The translations under genes were made by a program, and so were the position numbers. From Actinostola sp. cb2023 (taxonomy: Eukaryota; Cnidaria; Anthozoa; Actiniaria; Actinostolidae), in contig JAUJYZ010000245.1 in the NCBI GenBank assembly GCA_033675265.1, positions 996,189 to 1,060,188 on the forward strand: a stretch of 64,000 nucleotides of DNA, in the 5' to 3' direction. The first letter of the stretch is position 1. Every line of letters begins with the position of its first letter. Under the pieces are notes generated by a model. That model saw only the letters and a list, made by a program, of their open reading frames with translations, ran no database searches and was not told where the DNA came from. Below, one piece after another: positions 24,098 to 36,206 of this stretch.

Positions 24098-24232
24098 TTG
24101 CGCGCATCCTCGGGAACCCAGGGGTATATTCTGTCGCTCGTTACTCGCTCCCAGAGAAATACTGGAAGTATTTCTCTGGGAACGAGTAACGAGCGACAGA
24201 ATATACCCCTGGGTTCCCGAGGATGCATTGCG
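24098..24232. repeat. Near-perfect long palindrome
   Basis: Arms of about 60 bases are complementary almost without mismatch (CATCCTCGGGAACCCAGGGG ... CCCCTGGGTTCCCGAGGATG) with practically no loop (AATACTGGAAGTATT at the centre). The near-identity of the two arms indicates a recent fold-back element. Confidence 0.8.
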
Positions 24233-24694
24233 CGCTGCAATGATTCATTATTAAGGTTTATTATCAAAAGCTTTTCGTCGATCAAATCATCAACAAAATG
24301 TCATCACCAGTGACGACATCCGAGTCAGAACGCAAGTAAATGCGTGTAAATAACATAGCCAACTCGACTGGCAATTCTCAGTTTTGGGTTCCCTGTGTTA
24401 TCGCCAAAGGAAGCCCAATAACGAAGAAAATTTACGAGTAGGCTATAAATAACAATTCGAAAATTATTAATAAGAAAAAGCTTAAGATAATAGCTACAGC
24501 GTTATATTGGTACAGGAATAATGGCTTCAATATCAGCTTGGGATTCCTATGCCTTAGAAATTGCATTTCGCAATTTTCACTGCGCATGCGTGAAGCAATC
24601 TCATTTCCAGTCCTCCTCGACCAAATCGGTTAGACCATAGATGGGAGTAGATATTAGGATGGTCGCCGAGTCGGTCGAGAAGGTCAAGGAATCA

Positions 24695-24699
24695 TATTG

Positions 24700-24730
<31 letters not shown>

Positions 24731-24732
24731 TA
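24695..24732. repeat. (ATT)n microsatellite
   Basis: About eleven TTA/ATT units in a row. Confidence 0.85.
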
Positions 24733-25298
24733 AAAAAATTGGTAGATTCGTTAGTTGGCGCGCGCGTGCACTGCACCCGGCCAGGCAGTTTTCCCGCCAA
24801 AAGGCTTATACACTGGAAAAACGCACGCTCTTGTCCAGTGTATAAATTCTGTGTAAATTTCCAAAACCACATCGGCATAGAATTTACACGATATTTACAC
24901 AAATTTAATACAAAATGCGTGCGCTCTTGGCTGCTGTAAATTTGGTGTAAATTTTGGACATTTCAACAGAATTTCCACTGGACAAGAGCGTATGTTTATA
25001 CAGCATTTAAATAACATCTATAATCTAATGACGTGGTCTTACAGTGATTTACTGTGTGTTGTTGGTCTGCGCAGGTTTTAAATACCTTTTGTCAAATTAT
25101 CTCGATTATAATAAAGTAAATACATACAAAATAAAATCCTGCTGACTAATAATTACCCGGCACCCAAACCCCAGTATTACTATACATGACATGTTTACTA
25201 AAACTCTTGGAAATCAATTCTGGGGTTTGGGTACAAGCTTACTTTTATCTTTTTTGCATAAAAATATTACCTTAACAAATTAACTTAATAAAATTGTT

Positions 25299-28200
25299 TT
25301 ATACCTTCTCCCACAAGAAGCTCTCGAAGGCAGCCGTTATTTCATCACATGGTTCCTTGACCTGTTTATATATGTGACATTTGTGCTTAGCGTCACCTGT
25401 GACAACCGTAGAGAACGCAAAGTACCCTGGGTAATCTTTATGAGTCCTGACGTTGCTTATACACGGAAATGGGAAAAACCGCTGACCCACATGTCTGCAC
25501 TGCGGATCCAACATCGTCACTCCGTCGCTTGTAATACACAGTTCGATCTCCTTCATTGTTGGCGGGGTTCCTGTGCGTTTTTCCATCTTCTTACATTCTT
25601 TTAAATATTGTTTAACCGAGTCCCGCACGTGTTTAGGCCGTAATGGTGGATTTATTACAGTCGAACACAAATAAGCGGTTCGAAACGTGAATTCCTTTTC
25701 CTCGACGATCTCCGGACAGTCGATCGGCGAGCTGTCGGGTGTCGGGTTTTCTTCGGTAGGGCTCGAGGTTAACGAAGTTAGGTTTGGTTCACTGGTATAG
25801 CTTCGGAATGACGATTTCAAGGTAAAAAAGTTTTTCTTTGGGGTGAGTTTGCGAAAAAGACGCCCAGGTGAAGATACTTTGTTATTTGAGCCGCTGTCAT
25901 GCGAATCTCTGCGTTCATTGGTTGAGCTTTGGTCCGATACTTCCATGACGTCATTCTGAAATAAAATAAGAGGTCAATTATTATGAAGTTATTTTTCTGG
26001 TTGTTTGCATCTGAGACGGTACTGGAATGAAAATAAACAACCTCTAGAGCCCAGGCCACTGATCAACGAATGTATAGCCGCAGGGGGAGGGGGAGGGGGA
26101 GGTAGCGTGTACACAATAGATAGAAACCTACCAATGAACAACGTCTCTCAAGCGAAGAAGAAACGTCGGAGCTGAAAGAACTACGACACGATCTCTGAGA
26201 ATCCCTCCTCAACCTCACAGAATCCTTTCTCCCAGGGCAAAACGTTGCTTGACACGCCAGTCGAATCGTCTCAGACGCCGTCACGGAGCCGGTGATACGA
26301 CCGCAACGGAATGCGTGACAAAACATCCGGGTCTTTTCTCCTTGCCTTGCTTCCGTCACGATGTAACCAAAGAGACGAGGGTCTTCAGCAAGAACCCCCA
26401 GGGAGAGTACCCAGGAGATGGAATGGTGATGCAGTGTATTTTGGTTGCTTTCATCGACTACAAGGATCTCTTCCGGTCGTATTTTCAGCGTAATAGGCTT
26501 GAAGTCTCTTGGGTTTATTTTCTCAAGTAGAGCTAATATACTGTCATTGATGACAAGGTAGGATTGCTTGACCTTGACACAACCTAAGTACGTAATGTGA
26601 GGAATGGACGTGAAGCTCTCATGCCCAGGTAACGCGGACGGAGATGTTCCCTCGGGACTGGAGCAGAGATTGAATTGCTGTAGAAAAAAATATGGAAAAG
26701 CTGTAAAGGTGCAGTAATACGGGCAACAAAATCGTGCAACTTGTCGCGAAACATTGTTGCATTGCAAGTTGCAGAGCAATGTTTCTCGTATTACCACCGT
26801 TCGCGAAACTTGTCACGCAACACATTTTCGTGTTGCAGGTTGCAAAACTTTGTTGCGCAAAGTAGAAACTCTTTCTACTTCATGCAACAAAGTTTTGCAA
26901 CCTGCAACAAATGACCGAAAATTTAATTTGTTGCGCGACAAGTTGCGCGAACGATGGTAATACGAGAAAACATTACTCTGCAACTTGCAACGCGACAATC
27001 TGAACAATGTTGCGCGACAAGTTGCACGATTTTGTTGCTCGTATTACCGCACCTTAAGTTATACAAGGCATAATACTGTTTCATCCTACACGCTTTCTTT
27101 GAGAAATGATTTTTTTTTTAAAGCTGTTAAATGCACAATTTTTGCGAAACTTCCCAAATGAGTAGACCGCTTTAGCTTGCTTCAATGTTTACAATCCCTC
27201 CATGTTTACATAAATCAGATCTCTTGGGAATAACGTTATTTCCGAAACATGTCGTGTACAAAACTCAAAAGTTTCTAGACCGTTAGTCAAAGTATTTCTA
27301 TATTAACGTCTTTGTTCATGCGTTAACAAGAAAGAAAAGACGTTATTATTACAGTCAACTCTCCGCTAACGGACACTCTCGTAAGCGGACAGCTCTACTT
27401 ACGGACACCTTTTCAAATCCCCGTTTTACCTCCCAGTCAAACTCTGTATTTACACATTCCCGTAAGCGGACACTCTCTCGTAAGCGGACGCGGACACTTT
27501 TGAAAATGAAAATTGGATTTTTCTTTTGTTTACGCTCTCTCGTAAGCGGACACACCATATAATAATGGACTTTCGGCAATGGAATTTGTCTTTAATTTGC
27601 AATAAATCAACAAAAATATGACCTTTTACAGAGCAACAGAACAGTGGGGATCGGTTTTGTCAAATCTCCATTTGTCCGCGGGGAAGCAAGTGTACGGTTC
27701 AGTTGCTATTTTTCTCTACCGATTAAAACGTAATTAACTCTCCCGTAAGCGGACATCCACCCTATTTTTCTTTGGTGTCCGCTTACGGGAATAGTTCTCA
27801 TAAGCGGACAGCTCTACTAACGGACACTTTTTTCAATTCCCGAGGGTGTCCGCTTACGAGAGAGTTGACTGTATTATTATTGTTATACTATAGGGAAGAG
27901 TAGATAGATAAACCTTTATTTAAAGGGTAGCTCTTTCAGCGAAAAGAAACGCAGTTATAGTCAGTAGAGGCCCTATGACTATAGGGAATGGTCAATAAAA
28001 CAGAAAAGCCAATCTGTCACTAAGACAAAATAAAAAGGTCTGAAATGGGTCGACATCGAATTTCTTTTACAACACTGAACTTCTATATGGCGTAAGACGC
28101 CGAACTGGTCCGAACTACACGGGTTTCAGTTTCAACGAACTGGGAACTGGAGCTCAGGGAGCTCTTGTAGCTAGAATCGTAGGTCTCTGACACGGCACAA

Positions 28201-31200
28201 GCAGCACAACTATTGCTTTTGTGGTTTGACATGACAGAAAATCCACTAAAAAATTCAGATGCGCACAAAATGATATTTCAGTTGAATTCGTTGCTGGTCT
28301 TCCTGTGTCTTTCCTTAAAATCAACATATCTGGCTGCTTTATTTCAGTAGAAAGCTACAGAGTACAAAGATCATTGAACTTTTATGTTCTTTATGCCAAG
28401 AATATTTTAGTTTTTACATCATGTGAGTGCTCAAATAAACAACAGCAGGAAACCCTTAATCCGCAGCCGGGACTGAGTCGATGTCCGTATGAGGTCTTAG
28501 TGACAGATTGGCTTTCCTGTTTTTAAAGGTCAAAACAAAACCGATTTATTTTTCCGATCCATCGTAATAAATACAATGAGATAAAACACATGAAAAATTT
28601 TCCATGATTTTCTAGTTTTCTTTGAAGAGTTATAGAGATTCAAATCTGCAGTCGCCATTTTCAAAATGGCGGATTTTCGGAATTTGTTTACACGGATCAA
28701 AATGGAGTAATCGTCGACGAAAGACAAAAACTGGCCGAGATGTTTTTATTTGTCATTAAAATATATTATTTGTCATGAGATTTGAAACACAGTTTGCTAT
28801 GAGTGTATAACCAATCTCGGGACCGTATTAAAAGGGACACGCCAGGGCAAATCTGCAGGGCAACTTTGGCTGATGAATACCATCCCCGTAGTGTCAACGT
28901 GACCCTGGCATTGCTTTGAAGTCGTTATACACTCTCGTAACCTTGAACTGCATCAAAACAAGTTTACTACGCAGGTTATATTAATGGCGGGATACGTTTG
29001 TCAGTTTTGTTCTTTTCTTGGATGGAGTAATTGTTTAATTCAGAAACCTTTTTTCCGTTTGTTTACCACAAATGTTGCATGCCGAGATCGTAGGCGCGTA
29101 GGAAGTCGTTGCGTTAAGACTGTTACGTATACGGCGGTGTTTACGTTTCCGTCTGCGATACGCGTATAAGTGGAACTGACATACCAGTCGCAAATTCTTC
29201 CGATATTTTACATTTCAGGAAATATCACAACTAAAAACAAGATACCTATCTAGTACAAGCGAAAATATAACAAATGAACAACAATAAACATTTCCAGAAA
29301 AAATCAAAAAAATCGAAATCTTTATGAAGATTTTGACAAATTTTTATGAAGATTTTGACAGAGAGAAAGGAAAATCTATGTTTTGGATAGAAATGAATGA
29401 CACTTCTTATTAAAAGTAGATTCCTTATCCGTGTGGGAATGAAAACATCATATTCTATGGACTCTTGAAAGACCTCTCGACATTGTTTAAAAATCCAAGC
29501 TTTTCACTTAGCAAAATGGTGGGAAAATATCGAGACTGATTTCTACTTGTTTGTTCTTCGTAAAACGCTTTCAATTTTCTTTCTTTATTTCTGCTTCTTA
29601 CAAATAACATTTCTTAGAGAAAATACCAAAATCTTTCCGTGATTTTCCAAAGACACTGTCAAAAATACTCACCAGCCGAATCTCATTGATGACCTCGGTC
29701 AAAGTACTCAATGCGTCGCGGCCGCGTCGCAGACCAAAAAGGCGGGAAAACTATGCAAAGATTTCTTCGCCGAAGTAAAACCTTCAGAAATTCAACAATA
29801 ACCTCAGTAATCTAATTTCATTATTCTCTAACATTTGTTAATAACTATTCACGTTATTTTGACACCGAAATCAAAAATCAGTTCATTACAATACATAAAG
29901 CTCTTCTGTGCGATGCGGTCAGACAGGAAAGGTTTCAAGTGTCTTCCACCACACAACTCGGTCCATACGAAGGACCGCCCGGTTTTTGCCGACATTTTTT
30001 GTGCTTCTGCTCAGTTTGATAACAACAAAAAATATTTGTGGTGAAAAACAATTTCGAGGGGGCAAACACAACAATAACAGACACGAAAATTGAGCCGTTT
30101 AATTTTCACCGTCGAATTTGTCTATTTAACAATTCCGGCCTGTGATATAGAAAATATACACAACTGTAAATCTTTGTTAAAATGCTTTACAAAATAAGTG
30201 ATTTCTGTGTACGGATATGTGAACAGACGAAGGAATTGCTGCGTGATATGTGTGATATGGCTTGCATTCCTTCGTGGGAATTTAAGGTGTCCCGTGTCAA
30301 AACAAATCATGCGAGCTCGTTATCATATTTTGCTCAACTTTCGCAATAACTTTTAGTTGTTTATCTTTATCTCGCAGAGTCACGCACTGAAAACTGCCCT
30401 TAAATTGAAAAAAATAACAAACTTTTTAATTTAAAATGCAAATTTTATCACCCAAAATACTTTTTGAGAATGAAAGAGTTTTTGTAAATAAACAAATCAG
30501 GAGGGATTAATAAACGGCACTTCAAGTTCTGTATTTACTTTGTCTTTTATAAGAAAGATGTCGGGAGTTTTAAAAATAATCTTCACATCGTTTTATAATA
30601 ATAAATAAGTCCTATATATATAACTACTGAACTAAATACTGATGATCATTTCAAAAACATTTCTCCTTGAAGCTCACCGCTCCGAGGGAGGGTAAAAGTT
30701 TTTAAAAGTTTTTAGTTTACTTACCCTCAAATTGGGCGCTCTGAAGGCGGATTTGATGGTTTCAAGGATATGTTTAGCTTGCTGTGATCGTATGATGTAG
30801 CACGTCGATTCTTCGCCAAGAGGACAAACTATAATCCCTAACACCTTATCATCCCCTTCGTATAAATTAACATGTCCAACTGTTTCGACGTCACAACTTG
30901 CAATCACTTCCCAGGGGGGGAAATCAGTGCTTATTCGAACAATATCCGAATTCACTTCGACGTTCACAAACGGTTCGTCGTCCACGTCGTTACTCTTAGC
31001 TAAAACTTCACAAATGGTTGCTTGGAGTGTCTTGTCATTAGAGCGTTGCACACTGATTTTCTTCACGAATCGCGCACTGCAAAGCCCCAGTGATTCGGTC
31101 ACCCGGCTTCGTATGTTTAAACTCTTGGGCCTGGCGCGACCTGTACCCCTCGGTGATGGGGGATTTGGACTCGACGAAGCCGCCGATAAAGACTCAACTT

Positions 31201-32215
31201 TTCTAGGTTTCTGATCAAGTTCTTCGCGATCAAACGAAACAACGTGTTGCTGCAATTTCTTCTCACCGTGAAATTGAAGGTCACTGTAAACTATATCAAT
31301 GGGATGACTGCTAGTTCGCGCGCGACTCTCATCGGCGTAGTCATCAACGTTTTCATATAGCGATTCTACGTTTATTGCGCTCGCTTCCTCGGAGCTTGAG
31401 CTCCTTTCATCTGCACAACTACTGCTTGTACTAGAGTGAGATTCACGGTCGCTTTCGATGAAAGGAAATTTGATGTTTTCATACACCGGTGCGCTGGCGC
31501 TTTGGCGATGAGGTACCGGTGGTGAATGGTGCGGTGAGCTCTCGTACAAAACATCCACAGATTTTCTCACAAGTCCACCCCTGTTGTCACCAGCGCTCAG
31601 AGAGCGCTTCAGCAACAGATGTGCCGGTAATTCCTTTGCGTATCTTCCCTGAGAATCCAGTCGTTTAAGTTTTGAAGTTCCTGCGAATGAGTTACGAATG
31701 CTTTGGAGTTCGGATGCCAATAACTTACTGTCGGTCAGTTGCGCAAAGTCCTGTCTTAGGATCGGGTTGTCTGATTCCCGTGTCGGCCTAGACGGAGTGA
31801 TCTCCGTAATTTCTAAGTCGTTTGCGTGAAGTATTTCAGCGTAATGTGTAGCGTCGTCAACATCCTGCGAAATAGGCGCAGTCGTATTGGGAGAGGCACT
31901 CGGCGATATACTCTCGTCGTCAGTCTGGATTCCAACTGTTGCTATACCGCAAATTCGTTCGTTTCTGCTGCTTCCTTGAGAGCTGATACTCGACGAACGA
32001 CTTGATTTTTCAGACCACGAACAAGGAGCAAAATCAGCAGGAATGACTTCGTAAATATCTTCTTCTGCTTCGTCATGCCGCATGTCTTCATACTCACGGT
32101 ACACGGCGTCCAAGGAAAAGCATTCCTTCAGGTTTCTCTGTGTCTTTGTACTCTTGTTCAGCGTTTGTCCGTTCTTAATCGTCATGTCTTCATAGATTGT
32201 TTCGAATATTTCCAT
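25299..32215 (-). CDS. Triple-PTB-domain docking/adaptor protein, three exons
   Basis: Exons in transcript order: 32215-30725, 26677-26132, 25955-25299. Both introns are GT-AG in phase 0. 897 residues. A TGA lies in frame two codons before the ATG, so the start is firm. Residues 1-370 are acidic and Ser-rich with tyrosine motifs: YEDM at 8 and 42 (the YxxM pattern bound by PI3K p85), YENI at 245 and YENV at 287 (the YxN pattern bound by GRB2), plus IYEVI, YAEI and YSDL. PTB/PID-type folds follow at about 378-494, 518-643 (ITYLGCVKV opening strand; CHAFRC) and 766-894 (TAYLCSTVI; MLDP; YFAFSTVV; CHIYK). PTB domains bind NPxY-type tails or phosphoinositides near the membrane, so a phosphotyrosine scaffold is inferred. 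FE65 carries two PTB domains; I recall no familiar protein with three. The stop follows directly after the third PTB; GTATAA there is a weak alternative donor, so a longer C-terminus is possible. Confidence 0.82.
26706..27055. mobile_element. 350-bp fold-back MITE in intron 1 of the PTB gene
   Basis: AAGGTGCAGTAATACGGGCA is mirrored by the right end TGCTCGTATTACCGCACCTT. The arms are rich in TTGCGCGACAAGTTGC-type words. It ends 28 bp from the start of exon 2 of the PTB gene (26677). Confidence 0.8.
27352..27871. mobile_element. Mariner-type MITE built of GTAAGCGGACA words
   Basis: Termini CAGTCAACTCTC and GAGAGTTGACTG are complementary and bounded by TA. The interior contains many copies of CTCGTAAGCGGACA or its complement. 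Same terminus style as 13971-14194 and 58628-58768. Confidence 0.75.
27872..30724. other. Remainder of intron 1 of the PTB gene
   Basis: About 2.9 kb of intron without a supported gene. Short open frames have no recognisable features. A GTAG-type simple stretch (TAGATAGATAAACC) lies near 27903. Confidence 0.4.
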
Positions 32216-32721
32216 TTCTCACATCCAGCCAGCTTGTTACATGGTGAAGGCTGGCGACGACTGGTACAAACCGCTTCATTGAGCTGTTGGAATCCCGTGG
32301 TTCACTATGAATGAAAGCTTATCCCGCGGGCTGGCGTATTTCGTAACTGGATCCATTTCTGGATCTGTCAATCATTCGTGTGTCAGGCACATCTCTGGAA
32401 TCTCTGAATCGGAAGTCAGTGGAAGCTCTCAAATGCTATGCTTTCGTGATAAATCCGTTACAAAAAGACAGTCAGTAGTTTTAAAAGCTGTTAAGGTACA
32501 CAGATAAATGGTGTCTGAAGACGTGATGTTATGAAGCAACTCGCGCTCAATGTTTAGTGATTTTGCAATAGACAAACAATCGAAAAGTATGTGAATATTC
32601 GTGTCGCGTAAACAAAAGGCATTGACAGACGAAGAACTGCGTCCAATCAAAATCCTGTAAAACTCGTCAGAACAACCGGAATATCCCGTCGTAGAAAAAA
32701 ACCCACAGCGGGTAACCTGAG

Positions 32722-33742
32722 AGTTAAGGATACGGTTCACCTTGGCGGGTACGTCTCGGAAAACATTTTTAATTTCCTTATTATTTGACCAATTCCCATC
32801 AACTTTACATCATTTTAAAGCTAATAGAATGAAGATCGCCATAATACCGTGATATTTTCTTTTAAATTAAAAATGGAGACGTCGCGGGTCATTGTTTTGA
32901 AAACGACCGTCTCCGTTTGACCGAATTAATAGACCTTGCGTTACATCCGACTCTATTGATCTTTATACCATATTAATCACGACACTTTGACCTGTCAAAC
33001 CGTGTCAGGCTTTTGTCATATTCGATGTCGATCAAAAGTTATCTTAGTTGAAGTTTAATCAATCATAAATGTTGTTTCTTCTTCAGTTAACACGTTATAT
33101 AACTTTTGAGCAAAAATCAAAATCAAAAATCCCTGACACGGTTTTTATCTTCAGTTAGTCTGCTAACTTGTGTCAAAGTTTTAGCAAAATCCATCAAATC
33201 TAAGTACCCTATTAATTCAAAAATATCTTGGTAACTTTGCGAAAACTCAACAAGGAGAAAATGACCTTTGAAAATTTGCAAACATTGTCACGCCCACTTC
33301 CTGCAACGGACACCATGCCATCCAATCACGTTCATCCTTCACCACATTGTTTACATTGAGGACGCAGGAAATAGTAAGGTCGTATTACTTATTGCTCTCG
33401 TTTGCGCTCAAACTTCAAAGTCTTCGCGAGGCTGCCTGCTACGATCGTAAAATAATAATATTCCGAAATCAAAAAAAGCGAAAATCATCAAATAGGGACA
33501 GGATCAAGAGAAGGTACCGAAAGAAGCATTACAGGACTCCCGGTCCTAATGGGATTATGACACCAAAGACGTTGTGTTTAGAAATCAGAAATCCGTGTTT
33601 CTTGCGAATATCTCGTAAATAAAAAACATTTTCAACCAGAAAACACTAAAAAATGAAATTTCGATATGAAATCCATCCGTTAGTGACAAAAACAAAAAAT
33701 CGTCAAACTTTTTCCACTCAAGGTGAACCGTATCCTTAACTC
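32722..33742. mobile_element. 1.0-kb DNA element with 24-bp perfect TIR upstream of the PTB gene
   Basis: GAGTTAAGGATACGGTTCAC (continuing CTTG) at 32722 is exactly complementary to the sequence ending at 33742. Internal words (CCGTGTCAGG, CCCTGACACGG) are also inverted. It lies 0.5 kb upstream of the PTB gene's start codon. No transposase frame is visible, so it is non-autonomous. Confidence 0.7.
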
Positions 33743-34594
33743 GGGAAATTGCGTGCGAAAACACGAGCATTTTCTAGAGAAACATTTGCGTAAATAGTCG
33801 GTCCAAACACCACTTCCTGCGTTTGTTTGTGCGGCGGACATACATCCTACTCTCAGTTTTGGAATTCATAGTCACAGCTGAAGAAGAGAGAAGGAAAGGA
33901 AATGAAGAAAGGCATTTTTGGGATCGGACAGACCTCTCAATGATTGCGTCAGTTTTGGTCTCGAAGCCGTTTCGTTCGTGTTTAGTCATCCCGCGGGATT
34001 CCCGCCACCTTTTGATTGCCGATTTGGAGAAAAAGGACGTTCAATAGTGTCTGCATTCAATATAATATGGGCTAAAAATAAAGTGAGAAAGACTCCCCCG
34101 CCTGACGAGTCTCTCAGTGATGTCGCACCCCTACGGAGAAAGGGAGCCGCTCAGGATACATATGGCAGGCAGTGGCAGGACCGCAATCCCGTTTCCGGTG
34201 AATCCAGTGACATGTCTATATAGAAAACGTTCAACTAATATCTTTTACTCGCAAATAGTTTTATTGGATGAAATTGAGTTGAACTCAAATGTAGTGGACT
34301 TTGTACAACATGTAGAACCCCTGTCTACCAGTCCTCTCTTCTAATCCCGAATCTCTCCCCAGTCGGGGCTACTGAGGCCTATTTTAGTTCCATCAATTGA
34401 TTACTTAGGAGGTGGTAGTGGGGCACACTGGTTTTAAAAATTACTTTTTCAGAAATCCAGAAAAATTGCAATAACGAAATGATATATGTATGAGATGTTC
34501 TTCACCGTCAAACCGCACAGCGCGTCAAACACGCTAATTTCAGAAAAAAGGAATGTTTGTGTCAGTTCATTCTGCTCAGAGTTGATGTGCTAAC
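33743..34594. other. Spacer with an unrecognised open frame
   Basis: An open frame at 33918-34223 (+) encodes 101 residues with a plausible hydrophilic end (DESLSDVAPLRRKGAAQDTY). No domain, splice context or partner exon could be tied to it, so it is not called a gene. Confidence 0.3.
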
Positions 34595-35893
34595 GCCGGT
34601 GTCACGGGGATTTCGCCCCCCCCCCCCAAAAAAAATTGTCCTCCCCGGGGCGAATTCCCCGGTGAATTTGTCCTCCCCGGGGCGAATTCACCGGAGATTT
34701 CGCCCCCCTCCTTCGCCCCCCTTCGTAGATTTCGCCCCCCCTCCCTTTGGTACCTATATAGGTATATATTTTCATCAAAAGTATTTCTTGGAAAATGGTC
34801 ACAGGAATCGATAATTTGGTAGCAATTGTTTCCTATAGATAATGGTATTTAGAGTAATGAAAATTATTGCATTCCTAATCATTAGCTATTATAAAAGGTT
34901 GATGTGAATAAAGACAACAAACCATCCTCTACTTTATTTCAACATTATCCACAACACAGCTATAGCTTAATATTACAACCAGAATGGTTCAGCTGCCTCA
35001 ATAAAGTGACGTACTTTATATCTTCTTTGTAAAGCCCTTTTGAGCGACAATGACCAAATATTTTGTCACTTTTATATGTTCGTTCAAAATTCTGGCAGCG
35101 TGTGTCTAGACTGATTCACGATGATAAGTCGCTGTTTTCGCTCCTTTGCTGCATTGTGAGCGAAAATCAGAATCAACGATAGCGCGAACAGTGCCTTCAA
35201 ATGTAGCCAGAAAATTTGACCTCGAATAGCCCTTTCATCATGCAAGCTAACAGAAAATACTTTTAGTCGGCTCAAGTCAGAATTTCAGTTTTTTAAATTT
35301 GATTTAATATTAATTCATTCTGAGGCAGTTTGTTTTAATAAATAGCTGACAATGAAATGGCAGGTAAAAATAATATATAGTCTTGCATGAGCTTAAAAAA
35401 AAACAGTTGATTTTTTCTACCGTAGACTTTAGTATTCAGTTTTACCTGAAAACCACTCTACTCTTTGATAAGTAGACTATTATAACTTAGTTCAGGATGT
35501 TATTATAATTTTGAATTCCTTAGCTTTCTTGGCTTTTCTACACGGCTATTTCATGTACATTTTTTGTTTCATCATAAATAAAATAAAATAAATAATTTCA
35601 GTTTTTAAAACGTTATGTTTTTCATTTTTTCATTATTAATCATAAGTAACAAACTTGTCGTGAAAAGTAGAGAAATATGCTAATTTTTCTGAAAAGGGGG
35701 GGGGGGGGGGGGGGGGCGAATTCACCAGGAGGTAAAATCACCAGAAAGGGGGGGGGGGGCGAAATGACCAGAGGGGGGCGTAATCTCCGGTGAATTCGCC
35801 CCCGGGGGGGGACAAATTCACCGGTGAATTCGCCCCGGGGGGGGGGGAATCCCACGGGGGGGGGGGGGGGGCGAATTCCCCCCCGACACCGGC
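34595..35893. mobile_element. 1.3-kb element with G/C-run terminal repeats
   Basis: The left tip GCCGGTGTCACGGGGATTTC and the right tip GAATTCCCCCCCGACACCGG are inverted. Each end carries several copies of a CGCCCC/GAATTC/CCGGTGAATT module separated by C runs (left) or G runs (right, up to about 20 G). The centre (34760-35680) is AT-rich and non-coding. Proline/glycine-rich frames here are repeat artefacts. Confidence 0.65.
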
Positions 35894-36174
35894 ATGATAG
35901 ATCGATACAGCATGATGCCGACCGGCCGGCGGATGAGTCACCGTGCCTAGACAGGGAGCTAAGGGCATAACGGAAGATGACTGAGAGGAAAGAGAAAACT
36001 TTATAGATATAAACGGTCACTTTTTGCTGTTTTCTTCGTATTTATTATTTTGAATATTTGTTTTTACTTTGATAATGAGACCCCTATGGCGAGCGAAAAA
36101 AGCGGCTGTATTCGCAGGCTAGACTGACTCCGAAACGTCGGTTTTTGTCACAATTATTTTTGCCTGTATTTGCA

Positions 36175-36206
<32 letters not shown>

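Noticed and set aside
33918..34223. A possible small gene or last exon on the plus strand
   Set aside because: Composition near the end looks protein-like, but no splice-linked partner, no domain and no polyadenylation signal could be tied to it.
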